A DNA stretch of 64,000 bases from Chryseobacterium rhizosphaerae (GCF_003385455.1 NZ_QNUF01000024.1:21892-85891); one strand, 5' to 3'; positions 1-8,861 are shown, counted from the stretch's first letter. Notes: generated by a model from the letters alone, not told the origin. Program-made: numbers and translations.

Positions 1-87
1 AAATAAGCCAAACGGGATTGGGGTATTCTGCTCAAAATTCTCCTGGTGAATTTCATCTGGCCATTAACAAAAATAAAAAGAATTCAG

Positions 88-1284
88 ATGAAAAAGAAGG
101 TCATCTTAGCGTTTAGCGGAGGTTTAGATACTTCCTACTGTGCGAAATATCTTAGTGAAACACTAGGGTATGATGTATATGCAGTAACTGTAAACACCGG
201 AGGTTTTTCTAAAGAAGAAGAAAAGGAACTGGAGAAAAAAGCCCTTAATCTAGGGGTGAAAGCATACAGGTGCGTAGATGCTCAGGAAGATTATTATAAT
301 TCTTGTGTGAAGTATTTGATTTTTGGGAATGTATTGAAAAATAATACCTATCCTCTTTCTGTAAGTGCTGAGCGTACTATTCAGGCGCAGGAGATTGCAA
401 AATATGCAATTGAAGTTGAGGCAGATGCTATTGCTCATGGAAGTACAGGTGCCGGAAATGATCAGGTTCGTTTTGATTTGATATTTCAGGTAATGTGTCC
501 CGATGTGGAGATCATTACCCCGATCCGGGATATGGCTTTATCCCGTGAAGAGGAGATTGAGTTTTTGAAAAGCCATGGCTATGAAATGGAGTTTCATAAA
601 GCGCAATATTCAGTGAATAAAGGGCTTTGGGGAACTTCTGTAGGAGGAAAGGAGACTTTGACATCAAGAAATTACCTGCCGGAAGAAGCATTTCCTTCTC
701 AAATTCAGGAAACTCAGGCTTCAGAACTGGAGATCGAATTTAAAAATGGAGAAGTGGTTGCTGTGAATGGGGAAAGTTTTGAACATTCCGTATATGCTAT
801 TCAGAAAATAGAAAAATTAGCTTCTGTTTATGGTATTGGTCGGGATATCCATGTTGGAGATACCATTGTAGGGATAAAAGGAAGAGTAGGTTTTGAAGCA
901 GCAGCAGCTTCAGTAATTATTAAAGCACACCATTTATTGGAAAAGCATACTCTTTCAAAATACCAGCAGATGATGAAATCTCAGTTATCCGATTGGTATG
1001 GAAACTGGCTTCATGAAGCATTGTTTTTAGATCCTGTGATGAGAAATATTGAATCTTTCTTAGTGGATTCTCAAAAAACAGTAAGTGGAAAAGTATTTAT
1101 TACCCTTCATCCTTACAGATTTGTTTTAAATGGGATTGAATCTGTTCATGATTTAATGTCTGATCAATTTGGAAGCTATGGAGAAGCAAACAGAGCATGG
1201 ACAGGGGAAGATGTAAAAGGGTATACAAAAATTGTAAGCAACTCTTTAAATATATACCACCAAATTAACCAAAATATCAACTAG
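88..1284 (+). CDS. argG: Argininosuccinate synthase
   Basis: Joins citrulline and aspartate with ATP to make argininosuccinate, the penultimate step of arginine synthesis, in the cytosol. The 398-residue product carries the ATP-pyrophosphatase motif SGGLDTS at residues 10-16 and the substrate loop HGSTGAGNDQVRFD starting at residue 117; the family normally has K where this has A (TGKGND), a small deviation. Length matches the bacterial family. An in-frame ATG lies 42 bases upstream, but the ATG at 88 (protein starts MKKKVILAFSGG) fits the family N-terminus, so it is chosen. It leads the arginine cluster and is followed 48 bases later by argC, so co-transcription is likely. The upstream promoter is outside the window. 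Confidence 0.96.
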   Translation: MKKKVILAFSGGLDTSYCAKYLSETLGYDVYAVTVNTGGFSKEEEKELEKKALNLGVKAYRCVDAQEDYYNSCVKYLIFGNVLKNNTYPLSVSAERTIQAQEIAKYAIEVEADAIAHGSTGAGNDQVRFDLIFQVMCPDVEIITPIRDMALSREEEIEFLKSHGYEMEFHKAQYSVNKGLWGTSVGGKETLTSRNYLPEEAFPSQIQETQASELEIEFKNGEVVAVNGESFEHSVYAIQKIEKLASVYGIGRDIHVGDTIVGIKGRVGFEAAAASVIIKAHHLLEKHTLSKYQQMMKSQLSDWYGNWLHEALFLDPVMRNIESFLVDSQKTVSGKVFITLHPYRFVLNGIESVHDLMSDQFGSYGEANRAWTGEDVKGYTKIVSNSLNIYHQINQNIN

Positions 1285-1332
1285 TTCCGAAAGGACATTT
1301 AATATAAAGATAGGTTATCCTATCCGATCAAT

Positions 1333-2298
1333 ATGAAGAAAACAGTAGGAATTGTAGGAGCCAACGGCTATACAGGAAGTGAGTTGATACGCTTACTGGC
1401 TTTTCATCCCCATGTGACATTGAGTTTTTTATATAGTCGTTCGAATTCGGGAACAAGAATATCGGATTTGTACCCGGATTTGACGACGGTTTGCGAACAG
1501 GTTTTAACGGATCAGCCTGAAGAGGTGGATGTTCTTTTTCTGTGTCTTCCACATAAGGAAAGCCAGAATTGGTTAACCCAGAATCCTGTGAAAGATGAGA
1601 CTTTGGTGATTGATCTTGGAAATGACTTCCGTTTGCAAGGAGATTTCGGAAACAGAGATTTTATCTACGGATTGCCTGAAATCAATAAAAAACAACTGTC
1701 AGGGTCAAAGAGTATTGCGAACCCTGGTTGTTTTGCAACGGCGATTCAGTTAGCTCTTTTACCATTAGCTGAAAAAGGGGTACTGGATGAGGTTTTTACA
1801 ACAGGAATTACAGGATCTACAGGAGCAGGACAGTCTTTGCAGGCGACTACGCATTTTACCTGGAGAAACGATAATGTCTCGGCGTATAAAACGTTATCTC
1901 ATCAGCATGTGGACGAAATTTTACAACAAATAGTTTTGTTTAACCATAAAGAGGTCAGCCTGAATTTTGTACCATGGAGAGGGGATTTTGCAAGAGGAAT
2001 TTTTACAAGTTCTACGGTAAAAACAGATTTGGAACTTTCTGACCTATATCAGTTGTATCAGGATTTTTATGCAGGAGCGCCTTTTGTAAAGGTAAGTGAA
2101 AAAGCAATTGACTTAAAACAAGTTGTCAATACCAATCGCTGTGTGATTCAGATCGAAAAATGTGGAAATGTAGTAGTGATCCATTCAGCGATTGACAATT
2201 TGTTGAAAGGTGCTTCAGGACAGGCAGTACAGAATATGAATATTGCCATGGGCTGGGAAGAAAATGAAGGGCTGAATCTGAAACCAATCGCATTTTAA
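1333..2298 (+). CDS. argC: N-acetyl-gamma-glutamyl-phosphate reductase
   Basis: Reduces N-acyl-glutamyl phosphate to the semialdehyde with NADPH, the third step of ornithine synthesis. The dinucleotide-binding motif GANGYTGSEL lies at residues 9-18, and the catalytic cysteine is C133 in the conserved NPGCFATA segment. PWRGDFARG near residue 220 belongs to the C-terminal domain that carries the catalytic histidine region. At 321 residues it is of normal length. It follows argG after 48 bases and precedes argD after a 95-base gap that contains no gene. In Bacteroidota the acyl group may be acetyl or succinyl, which this enzyme's sequence does not settle. Confidence 0.95.
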   Translation: MKKTVGIVGANGYTGSELIRLLAFHPHVTLSFLYSRSNSGTRISDLYPDLTTVCEQVLTDQPEEVDVLFLCLPHKESQNWLTQNPVKDETLVIDLGNDFRLQGDFGNRDFIYGLPEINKKQLSGSKSIANPGCFATAIQLALLPLAEKGVLDEVFTTGITGSTGAGQSLQATTHFTWRNDNVSAYKTLSHQHVDEILQQIVLFNHKEVSLNFVPWRGDFARGIFTSSTVKTDLELSDLYQLYQDFYAGAPFVKVSEKAIDLKQVVNTNRCVIQIEKCGNVVVIHSAIDNLLKGASGQAVQNMNIAMGWEENEGLNLKPIAF

Positions 2299-2393
2299 GG
2301 TATAAAGTAAAAAGTAAAATGTATGTCGGTTCGTAGCCAGAAACTCGGACTCCGTATCATTCATTATTTATCAATTATCATTTATAACAAGAC

Positions 2394-3533
2394 ATGAATT
2401 TATTCAACGTATATCCATTATTTAATATAAACCCGGTTAAAGCTCAGGGATCTTTCCTGTGGGATGATAAAGGAGAACAGTATCTTGATTTTTACGGAGG
2501 TCATGCGGTAATTTCCATTGGACATAATCATCCTCATTATCATGCAAAACTAAAAGAGCAGTTAGAGAAAATTTCTTTTTATTCTAATTCTGTTCAGAAT
2601 GAATTGCAAACTGAGCTGGCTGAGAAACTTGGGAAGCTTTCGGGCTATGAAGATTACAACCTTTTTTTATGTAATTCCGGAGCTGAGGCTAATGAGAATG
2701 CCTTAAAACTGGCTTCTTTCCATAATGGGAAAAGCAAAGTGCTGTATTTTTCAGGTTCATTTCATGGAAGAACTTCTGCAGCGGTTTCTGTGACAGATAA
2801 TCCCAAAATTGTGGCACCGGTGAACTTTTCAGAACGATTTATCAAGTCGGACTGGAATGATATCGAACAGCTTGAAAAGACTTTTGAAGTATTGGGGAAC
2901 GAAATTTCTTCTGTGATCATCGAAGGAATTCAGGGTGTAGGAGGAATCATGATTCCCACAGTAGAATTCCTGTCTAAAATTAAGGAATTGTGCGATCAGT
3001 ACAACACTGTACTGATTTTAGATGAAGTGCAGTCCGGATATGGAAGAAGCGGATATTTCTTTGCGCATCAGGAATTCGGAATAGAGCCGGATATCATCAC
3101 CACGGCAAAAGGAATGGGGAATGGTTTTCCTGTGGGAGGTGTTTTAATTCATCCTAAATTCCAGGCAAGTAATGGTTTGCTGGGAACGACATTTGGAGGG
3201 AATCACCTGGCTTGTGCAGCGTCTATTGCGGTTCTGGATGTCATGAAAGAAGAGAATCTTATCGATAATGCCCAGCAAATGGGTGAGTATATTGAAAATG
3301 AAATTAAGGATTTACCACATATTAAATCAATCCGAAGGAAGGGACTGATGATCGGAATAGAACTCGACAGAGACTGTTCGGAAGTAAGGAAAAGCCTGCT
3401 GTATGATCATCACATTTTTACAGGAAACTCAAATGATAAAAGTGTTTTAAGGATTCTTCCGGCACTTACTATCAGGAAAGAGGAAACCGACCTTTTCATC
3501 AATGCTTTGAAAATAGTATTGGAAAAAATTTAA
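2394..3533 (+). CDS. argD: Acetylornithine (or succinylornithine) aminotransferase, class III PLP enzyme
   Basis: Transfers the amino group of glutamate to the N-acyl-glutamate semialdehyde to give N-acylornithine. The PLP site is clear: LILDEVQSGYGRSG with the cofactor-contacting D210, and the Schiff-base lysine K239 in TTAKGMGNGFPVGG. The NSGAEANENALK segment near residue 94 binds the phosphate. The 379 residues match ArgD. Position between argC and argF' supports the arginine role over a GABA or lysine one. The start ATG lies directly after a short AT-rich spacer. Acyl-group preference (acetyl or succinyl) cannot be read from the sequence. Confidence 0.93.
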   Translation: MNLFNVYPLFNINPVKAQGSFLWDDKGEQYLDFYGGHAVISIGHNHPHYHAKLKEQLEKISFYSNSVQNELQTELAEKLGKLSGYEDYNLFLCNSGAEANENALKLASFHNGKSKVLYFSGSFHGRTSAAVSVTDNPKIVAPVNFSERFIKSDWNDIEQLEKTFEVLGNEISSVIIEGIQGVGGIMIPTVEFLSKIKELCDQYNTVLILDEVQSGYGRSGYFFAHQEFGIEPDIITTAKGMGNGFPVGGVLIHPKFQASNGLLGTTFGGNHLACAASIAVLDVMKEENLIDNAQQMGEYIENEIKDLPHIKSIRRKGLMIGIELDRDCSEVRKSLLYDHHIFTGNSNDKSVLRILPALTIRKEETDLFINALKIVLEKI

Positions 3534-3543
3534 ACTACAAAAG

Positions 3544-3567
3544 TTACAACCACTTAAGTGGTTGTAA
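3544..3567. repeat. Perfect 24-bp palindrome downstream of argD
   Basis: A perfect self-complementary stretch centred on CTTAAG, with half-site TTACAACCACTT, beginning 11 bases after the argD stop codon. It has no loop, so it is more like a cruciform or a protein-binding site than a classical terminator, and no T-run follows. The following 100 bases resemble a common flavobacterial intergenic repeat (AACCAC/CTTAAG at one edge, TGTGGTTT at 3672-3680). It may be a repeat edge rather than a regulator. Confidence 0.6.
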
Positions 3568-3725
3568 GAAAAATATTAAACGCTTAAGGAGTGTACTTAA
3601 GTTCTTGAAAATCTTTGATTTTCATCTTATATGAACTTTAATGTTTTCAGGGCGTTAAACTTTTATGCCTTTTGTGGTTTATTAAAGAATTAATATGTCA
3701 GTCAATTTTTAAAAACATTCATTCA

Positions 3726-4685
3726 ATGAAGAATTTTACCTCTGTAAGTGATGTTGAAAACTTACAGGAAATCATAAAAAAAGCTTTAGAGATAAAAGCA
3801 AACCCACTTTCAGAAACAGAAAAAGGAAAGGGGAAAACTATAGGACTTGTATTTTTAAATTCAAGTTTAAGAACCCGTTTGAGCAGCCAGATTGCAGCGC
3901 AAAATTTAGGGTTAAATGTTTTGACACTGAATGCAGCACAGGAAGCATGGAATCTTGAATTTGCTGATGGAGCGGTGATGAACGGAGATACAGTAGAGCA
4001 TATCAAAGATGCTATTGAGGTATTAAATCAATATTGCGATATTATTGCTGTGCGTTGTTTTGCAGGAATGAAAAACAAAGAAGATGACGTCAATGAAAGT
4101 ATTTTAAGCCAGTTTCAGCAGCATGCCAAAGTTCCTGTTATCTCTTTGGAATCTGCAACCCGTCATCCGTTACAAAGTTTGGCGGACTGTATTACCATCA
4201 CTGAAAACTGGAAAAAAGATCATAAACCAAAAGTAGTGCTTACATGGGCTCCGCATATCAAACCAATTGCTCAGGCTGTAGGAAACTCTTTTGCAGAATG
4301 GATGCAGGAAATGGATGTTGAATTGGTGATTGCAAATCCTGAAGGCTATGATCTGGATAAAAATTTCACAAAAGATGTAAAAGTAATCCATGATCAGAAT
4401 GAAGCATTAAAGGATGCTGATTTTATCTATGTGAAAAACTGGTCTTCTTTCGATGATTATGCAGCCATGCCGGAAGTACAGGAAGATTGGATGCTGACGA
4501 ATGAAAAACTGGCGAATACCAATCAGGCAAAAGTAATGCACTGTCTCCCTGTTCGTCGTAACGTAGAGCTGAGTGATGAAGTAATGGACGGAGAGCATTC
4601 TATTATCTACCAACAGGCTAAGAACCGTATTTTCTCGGCGCAGGCAGTATTCAGCGAAATTTTAGATGAATTAAAAGCCAAATGA
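3726..4685 (+). CDS. argF': N-acylornithine carbamoyltransferase (ArgF')
   Basis: Transfers a carbamoyl group from carbamoyl phosphate to an N-acylated ornithine, making N-acylcitrulline. The 319-residue protein has the carbamoyl-phosphate site NSSLRTR at about residues 45-51 (family form S-x-R-T-R) and the HCLPVRRN segment near the C-terminus. Segments such as FADGAVMNGDTVEH and SLESATRHPLQSLAD match the Bacteroides/Xanthomonas ArgF' branch rather than ordinary ornithine carbamoyltransferase. Whether it uses acetyl- or succinylornithine depends on a residue in the DGAVMNGDTVEH loop that I cannot assign safely. The frame is open 54 bases further upstream, but MKNFTSVSD is the family-like start. 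Its stop lies inside the palindrome before argB. Confidence 0.9.
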   Translation: MKNFTSVSDVENLQEIIKKALEIKANPLSETEKGKGKTIGLVFLNSSLRTRLSSQIAAQNLGLNVLTLNAAQEAWNLEFADGAVMNGDTVEHIKDAIEVLNQYCDIIAVRCFAGMKNKEDDVNESILSQFQQHAKVPVISLESATRHPLQSLADCITITENWKKDHKPKVVLTWAPHIKPIAQAVGNSFAEWMQEMDVELVIANPEGYDLDKNFTKDVKVIHDQNEALKDADFIYVKNWSSFDDYAAMPEVQEDWMLTNEKLANTNQAKVMHCLPVRRNVELSDEVMDGEHSIIYQQAKNRIFSAQAVFSEILDELKAK

Positions 4686-4718
4686 TCCTTGTCAAGGTTT
4701 TAAACCTTGACAAGGATC
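4684..4718. repeat. 35-bp near-perfect palindrome overlapping the argF' stop codon
   Basis: Two 17-base arms (first arm GATCCTTGTCAAGGTTT, second its exact complement) are separated by a single T. The first arm begins inside the argF' stop codon and the element ends 33 bases before the argB start. RNA from it would form a strong hairpin between argF' and argB. There is no T-run, so it is not a normal terminator. I recognise CCTTGTCAAGG-type palindromes as widespread intergenic elements in flavobacteria. Confidence 0.75.
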
Positions 4719-4750
4719 AAAAAGAGCCAGTATCTCAAAACGTTTACAAA

Positions 4751-5545
4751 ATGAAGGAAAAGTTATACATCATAAAAATTGGAGGAGCTTTAATTGATGA
4801 TGAGGAATTATTAACTCAATTCTTAGAACAATTTTCTGAAATCCAGGAAAAGAAAATCCTTGTTCATGGCGGTGGTAAATTGGCAACAACTTTGGCTGAT
4901 AAACTGGGAATTGAGCAGAAGATGATTAATGGAAGGCGGATAACGGATAAAGATACATTGGATATTGTAACGATGGTATATGCGGGAGGGATCAATAAGA
5001 ATATTGTTGAAAAACTGCAACAAAAAAACTGTAATGCAATAGGCTTTTCCGGTGCGGATGGCAATTTGATTAAAGCTAAAAAAAGAGAACATCCGGATAT
5101 TGATTTTGGTTTTGTAGGGGATATTAATAAAAAAAGTGTGAATAAGAAATTGGTTTCAAAATTCATGAAGCTCGATCTTATTCCTGTATTTTCAGCGATT
5201 ACTCATGACAAAAAAGGAAATCTTTTCAACACCAATGCAGACACCATTGCATCAGTGATGGCACAGGCTTTATCATCGAAATTTGAGGTTGAGCTCTTGT
5301 ATTGTTTTGATAAAGAAGGTGTCCTGGAAAATGTAAATGATCCGGAATCATTGATCAAAAGTATGAACGGTGAAGACTTTGATGTATTGAAAAAAGAAGG
5401 AAAGCTGCATAAAGGGATTTTACCCAAACTTGAAAATGCTCTTGGAGCGATAAAAAATAACGTAAATAAGGTGTTTCTGATTAAAGAAACCCAATTGAAA
5501 AATCATATAGAGAATCATCATGCAGGAACTGAAATCTGTTTATAA
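4751..5545 (+). CDS. argB: Acetylglutamate kinase
   Basis: Phosphorylates N-acylglutamate with ATP, the second and often arginine-inhibited step of ornithine synthesis. The 264-residue protein begins with the amino-acid kinase motif IIKIGGALID and has LVHGGGKLAT near residue 37, both phosphate-binding glycine loops. The frame is open back to 4682, but the 23 extra residues would be encoded by the palindromic repeat, so ATG 4751 (MKEKLYIIKIGG) is the real start. It lacks the N-terminal helix that accompanies arginine-inhibited hexameric forms, which hints (inference) at weaker feedback control. The gene overlaps the next one by 26 bases. Confidence 0.93.
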   Translation: MKEKLYIIKIGGALIDDEELLTQFLEQFSEIQEKKILVHGGGKLATTLADKLGIEQKMINGRRITDKDTLDIVTMVYAGGINKNIVEKLQQKNCNAIGFSGADGNLIKAKKREHPDIDFGFVGDINKKSVNKKLVSKFMKLDLIPVFSAITHDKKGNLFNTNADTIASVMAQALSSKFEVELLYCFDKEGVLENVNDPESLIKSMNGEDFDVLKKEGKLHKGILPKLENALGAIKNNVNKVFLIKETQLKNHIENHHAGTEICL

Positions 5546-6602
5546 TAAAGAAGAATTGCTGAAAAATGCAGTTGAATTGCTGAAAAATCTGATTGAAATT
5601 CCTTCATTCAGTAAAGATGAATTCAATACATCGGTGGAGATTGAAAATTTCTTCAAAAAGCATCAGATTCCGACCAAGCGTTTTAAAAATAATATCTGGG
5701 CAGTCAATAAAAATTTTGATGTATTTAAACCTTCTGTTTTACTGAATACCCATCACGATACGGTAAAACCTAATAAGGCCTATACTTTGGATCCGTTTGT
5801 GCCGATCGAAAAAGACGGGAAACTTTATGGTTTGGGAAGCAATGATGCCGGAGCTTCTCTGGTTTCTATGGCACAGGTTTTCCTGCATTTTTATGATAAA
5901 GAAGATTTAAAATATAATCTGGTAATTGCTTTAACTGCAGAGGAGGAGATTTCAGGATTCGATGGAATAGAAGCTTTGTTTCCACAGTTACCCAACATAG
6001 AATTTGCCATTGTAGGAGAACCCACACAGATGAACCTGGCGATTGCTGAAAAAGGACTGCTTGTGATTGATGGAGAAATGAAAGGAACCCCTTCCCATGC
6101 TGCTCATCCTAATAATGATAACTCGATTATAAAATGTATGCAGGATCTGCAGCATATTTTAGAATTTAAATTCCCAAAAGTTTCAGAATATCTGGGAGAG
6201 GTGAAAGTGACTTTATCAGGCATTAATGCCGGAGTACAGCATAATGTAGTCCCTGAATCCTGTCATTTTACATTGGATGTAAGGGTGACAGATGAATACT
6301 CCAATAAAGAAGCTTTTGAAATGATTCAGTCTCAAATGAAATCAACACTTACAGCGAGATCTTTCAGACTCAATTCTTCGAAAATCGAAATGGATCACCC
6401 GTTTGTACAGGCAGGTCTTGAAATTGGCAGGACAACATATGGTTCTCCCACCTCTTCGGATCAGGCCATTATTCCATGTACATCAGCGAAAATAGGCCCT
6501 GGAGACAGTAGGCGCTCTCACACTGCGGATGAATTCATCTATGTTCATGAAATAGAAGAAGGGATTGCGATCTACATCCAAATTCTGGAAAAAGTGTTAT
6601 AA
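5520..6602 (+). CDS. argE: M20 family metallo-deacylase, probable N-acetylcitrulline/ornithine deacetylase
   Basis: A zinc-dependent M20 peptidase-family protein of 360 residues. Visible metal-site segments are NTHHDTV (first His and Asp), GSNDAGASL, the general-base region TAEEEISG and GEPTQ; SGINAGVQHNVVPE is the dimerisation-domain signature of this family. In an ArgF' pathway the substrate is expected to be N-acylcitrulline, giving citrulline for ArgG. The start ATG at 5520 lies inside argB (26-base overlap), which suggests translational coupling. The family also includes DapE and peptidases; gene context is what favours the arginine role. Confidence 0.85.
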   Translation: MQELKSVYNKEELLKNAVELLKNLIEIPSFSKDEFNTSVEIENFFKKHQIPTKRFKNNIWAVNKNFDVFKPSVLLNTHHDTVKPNKAYTLDPFVPIEKDGKLYGLGSNDAGASLVSMAQVFLHFYDKEDLKYNLVIALTAEEEISGFDGIEALFPQLPNIEFAIVGEPTQMNLAIAEKGLLVIDGEMKGTPSHAAHPNNDNSIIKCMQDLQHILEFKFPKVSEYLGEVKVTLSGINAGVQHNVVPESCHFTLDVRVTDEYSNKEAFEMIQSQMKSTLTARSFRLNSSKIEMDHPFVQAGLEIGRTTYGSPTSSDQAIIPCTSAKIGPGDSRRSHTADEFIYVHEIEEGIAIYIQILEKVL

Positions 6603-6674
6603 AGATATCAGATACTAAATCTCAGATCTCAGATACAAATCAAAGAGTCTGACATCTGAATATCTAAAAATATA

Positions 6675-6825
6675 TGTTTTGACAACGCTCAGCAGGTAGA
6701 AAGTTTAAGTTTTTAATAAGGATTTATGCAAAAAAGAAAATTAAAAATGGAAACTTTTATTGAGGAAATGTTTTTTTATAGTTAATAGTAATTTTAAGGA
6801 ATGCCTGCTGGGCATGTCAAAACCA
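6675..6825. repeat. Imperfect long inverted repeat between the deacylase gene and argH
   Basis: Two 24-base arms about 100 bases apart: TGTTTTGACAACGCTCAGCA at 6675 and, complementary with a few mismatches, a segment at 6802-6825 containing TGCCTGCTGGGCATGTCAA. The centre is very A-rich and has no ORF. The layout looks like a small non-coding inverted-repeat element (MITE-like), or a long RNA hairpin in the argH leader. Confidence 0.55.
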
Positions 6826-6848
6826 ATTAATATTTTAAATAGTTACAT

Positions 6849-8153
6849 ATGAAAAAGATATGGCAGAAGGATAACCTTGCCACCAATATATTAGTCAATC
6901 AGTTCACCGTAGGAAAAGATCTTGACTTTGATGAACGTTTAGCAAAATACGATGTAAAAGGCTCTATGGCCCATTGTAAAATGCTTGCTGAAACAGGGAT
7001 CATTTCCCATGAAGAATCAGAGCAGATGTTATTTGTTTTGAATGAAATTTTAGAAAAAATTGAAGAAGGTAGTTTTGAAATTGATAAAGAGGCTGAGGAT
7101 ATCCATTCTCAGGTAGAGGCTATTCTCATTGAAGAATTAGGGGATACAGGAAAGAAAATCCATACCGCAAGATCAAGAAATGATCAGGTGTTGCTGGATA
7201 TCAAGCTGTATTTGTTGGATGAGATCCGTGAAATAACGGCTCTTACAGATGAATTTTTCCAGATTTTAATCAAACTGGCTGATCAGCATAAGAATGTTTT
7301 GTTACCCGGATATACCCATCTTCAGATTGCTATGCCTTCGTCTTTCGGGCTTTGGTTTGGAGCTTATGCAGAAGCACTTTTAGATGATGTTGAAATGCTG
7401 TTTTCAGTGAAAAATATCATCAATAAAAACCCATTGGGATCTGCTGCAGGCTATGGTTCGTCTTTCCCGATTAACCGTGAGAGTACGACGTATAATTTAG
7501 GCTTTCAGTCGATGAACTATAACTCCGTGTATGCACAGATGACCCGTGGGAAATCAGAGAAATTACTGGCAATGTCAATGGCAACATTGGCAGGAACACT
7601 GGGGAAGTTTGCTTATGATGTCTGTCTGTATTTAAATCAGAATTTTGATTTTATAAGTTTTCCGAAAGAATTTACGACAGGAAGCAGTATTATGCCCCAT
7701 AAAAAGAATCCGGATATCTTTGAATTGGTTCGTGCAAGATGCAACAGAATCCAGTCTCTTCCGAATGAGCTTATCCTGCTAACGAATAATCTTCCTTCAG
7801 GATATCACAGAGATGTACAGCTGACTAAGGAAATTCTTTTCCCGGCGATTGACTCTCTGAAAGAATGTCTGGAGATTTTAAGCTATACCTTACCTAATAT
7901 CCAGGTAAAAGACGGGATTCTGGAAGATGAAAAATATAAATATCTTTTCAGCGTAGAAAAGATCAATGAAGAAGTGAAAAACGGAAGTTCTTTCCGCGAC
8001 GCCTATGTGAAAGTAGGACAGGAGATTGAAAATAATGCATTCGATTTTGAACCGGGAAATCTGGATCATACCCATCAGGGGAGTATAGGAAACCTCTGTC
8101 TGGATAAAATAGAATACCAGTTTAATAAGCTGAAAAATAAATTATTGGGTTAG
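6849..8153 (+). CDS. argH: Argininosuccinate lyase
   Basis: Splits argininosuccinate into arginine and fumarate, the last step of the pathway. The fumarase/aspartase-superfamily signature GSSIMPHKKNPD, holding the catalytic serine loop, is clear around residue 280, and HTARSRNDQV near residue 107 and YTHLQIAMPSS near 157 are the other two conserved regions. At 434 residues the length is normal. It lies 246 bases behind the deacylase gene, across an inverted-repeat element, so it may have its own promoter. The family includes duck delta-crystallin; nothing here looks divergent. Confidence 0.95.
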   Translation: MKKIWQKDNLATNILVNQFTVGKDLDFDERLAKYDVKGSMAHCKMLAETGIISHEESEQMLFVLNEILEKIEEGSFEIDKEAEDIHSQVEAILIEELGDTGKKIHTARSRNDQVLLDIKLYLLDEIREITALTDEFFQILIKLADQHKNVLLPGYTHLQIAMPSSFGLWFGAYAEALLDDVEMLFSVKNIINKNPLGSAAGYGSSFPINRESTTYNLGFQSMNYNSVYAQMTRGKSEKLLAMSMATLAGTLGKFAYDVCLYLNQNFDFISFPKEFTTGSSIMPHKKNPDIFELVRARCNRIQSLPNELILLTNNLPSGYHRDVQLTKEILFPAIDSLKECLEILSYTLPNIQVKDGILEDEKYKYLFSVEKINEEVKNGSSFRDAYVKVGQEIENNAFDFEPGNLDHTHQGSIGNLCLDKIEYQFNKLKNKLLG

Positions 8154-8163
8154 AATATAATAT

Positions 8164-8301
8164 AAACCATTAAGGTCATAGAAACACTTAAGCAGAACCA
8201 GTATAATTTCTAAAAATTATTTTTTTAGCATACTGCCTTACACTCGTTTGTGAATCTTTAATCTTAATAAATCTTAGCTGCTTAGGGTATCTTAATGGTT
8301 T
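8164..8301. repeat. Intergenic inverted repeat after argH
   Basis: Outer arms AAACCATTAAG (8164-8174) and CTTAATGGTTT (8291-8301) are exact complements 116 bases apart. Inside are CACTTAAG and GCTTAGG sub-motifs. The same vocabulary (AACCAC, CTTAAG, TGGTT) occurs downstream of argD at 3544-3680, so both probably belong to one diverged repeat family. No ORF lies inside. Confidence 0.55.
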
Positions 8302-8359
8302 TATTGTATTCCGAAAAGGTAGTGGTAAGAACAAAGATGTAGTGAATTCTTGGATGTTT

Positions 8360-8390
8360 GTAAATCACTTACAATTTCTTAGCGATTTAC
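8360..8390. terminator. Hairpin at the end of the Lrp gene
   Basis: GTAAATCACT and AGCGATTTAC form a ten-base stem with one mismatch and an 11-base AT-rich loop, ten bases beyond the stop codon of the minus-strand Lrp gene. It could serve argH and lrp, which converge here; T-runs are weak. Confidence 0.4.
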
Positions 8391-8399
8391 AATAAAGAA

Positions 8400-8861
8400 C
8401 TATTCCAGGTCAATCTTGAATTTAGTGGATTTTTTCACCTCATGAAGAACGATGGAGCTATGGTATTGTCCGATATTGGGAAGGTTTGAGATGACATTGA
8501 CTGCAAATTCGTTATAAGAATTAATGTCTTTTGCAATAATTTTTAGCATATAGTCATATTCTCCGGAAAGGCTGGTGATTTCCTGTACTTCATCATATTT
8601 TCCGATGTTTTTCTCAAAGGTTTCCAATACTTTCTTGGATTGCTCTTTAAGACGGACATTACAATAAACTATGATATTCAAACCCAGTTTTTCACGGTTT
8701 AAAAGACCTACATATTTCTCAATAATTCCGTGCTTCTCCAGCTGTTTGATCCGCTCATAGGTTGGAGTAAAGGTAAGGCCTATCTTTTCTGAAATTTCCT
8801 TAACAGATAGAGTAGAGTCTTCCTGAATAATGCTGAGAATCATTTTGTCTTTTAAATCCAT
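8400..8861 (-). CDS. Lrp/AsnC family transcriptional regulator
   Basis: A 153-residue feast/famine regulator. The N-terminal winged helix-turn-helix covers about residues 4-50 (LSVKEISEKIGLTFTPTYERIKQLEKHG) and the C-terminal RAM (AsnC ligand-binding) domain about residues 65-145, with GEYDYMLKI as its typical strand. Such proteins form octamers that sense amino acids. It converges with argH and is divergent from the pyrB leader, so arginine or general amino-acid control of the neighbours is a reasonable inference, but no operator was identified. The ATG start gives the usual family length. Confidence 0.9.
   Translation of the reverse strand: MDLKDKMILSIIQEDSTLSVKEISEKIGLTFTPTYERIKQLEKHGIIEKYVGLLNREKLGLNIIVYCNVRLKEQSKKVLETFEKNIGKYDEVQEITSLSGEYDYMLKIIAKDINSYNEFAVNVISNLPNIGQYHSSIVLHEVKKSTKFKIDLE

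Noticed and set aside
3..116. Open frame from the left edge overlapping the argG start (ISQTGLGYSAQNSPGEFHLA ...)
   Set aside because: Could be the tail of an upstream gene, but there is no recognisable motif and it would overlap argG by about 29 bases. Too little sequence to decide.
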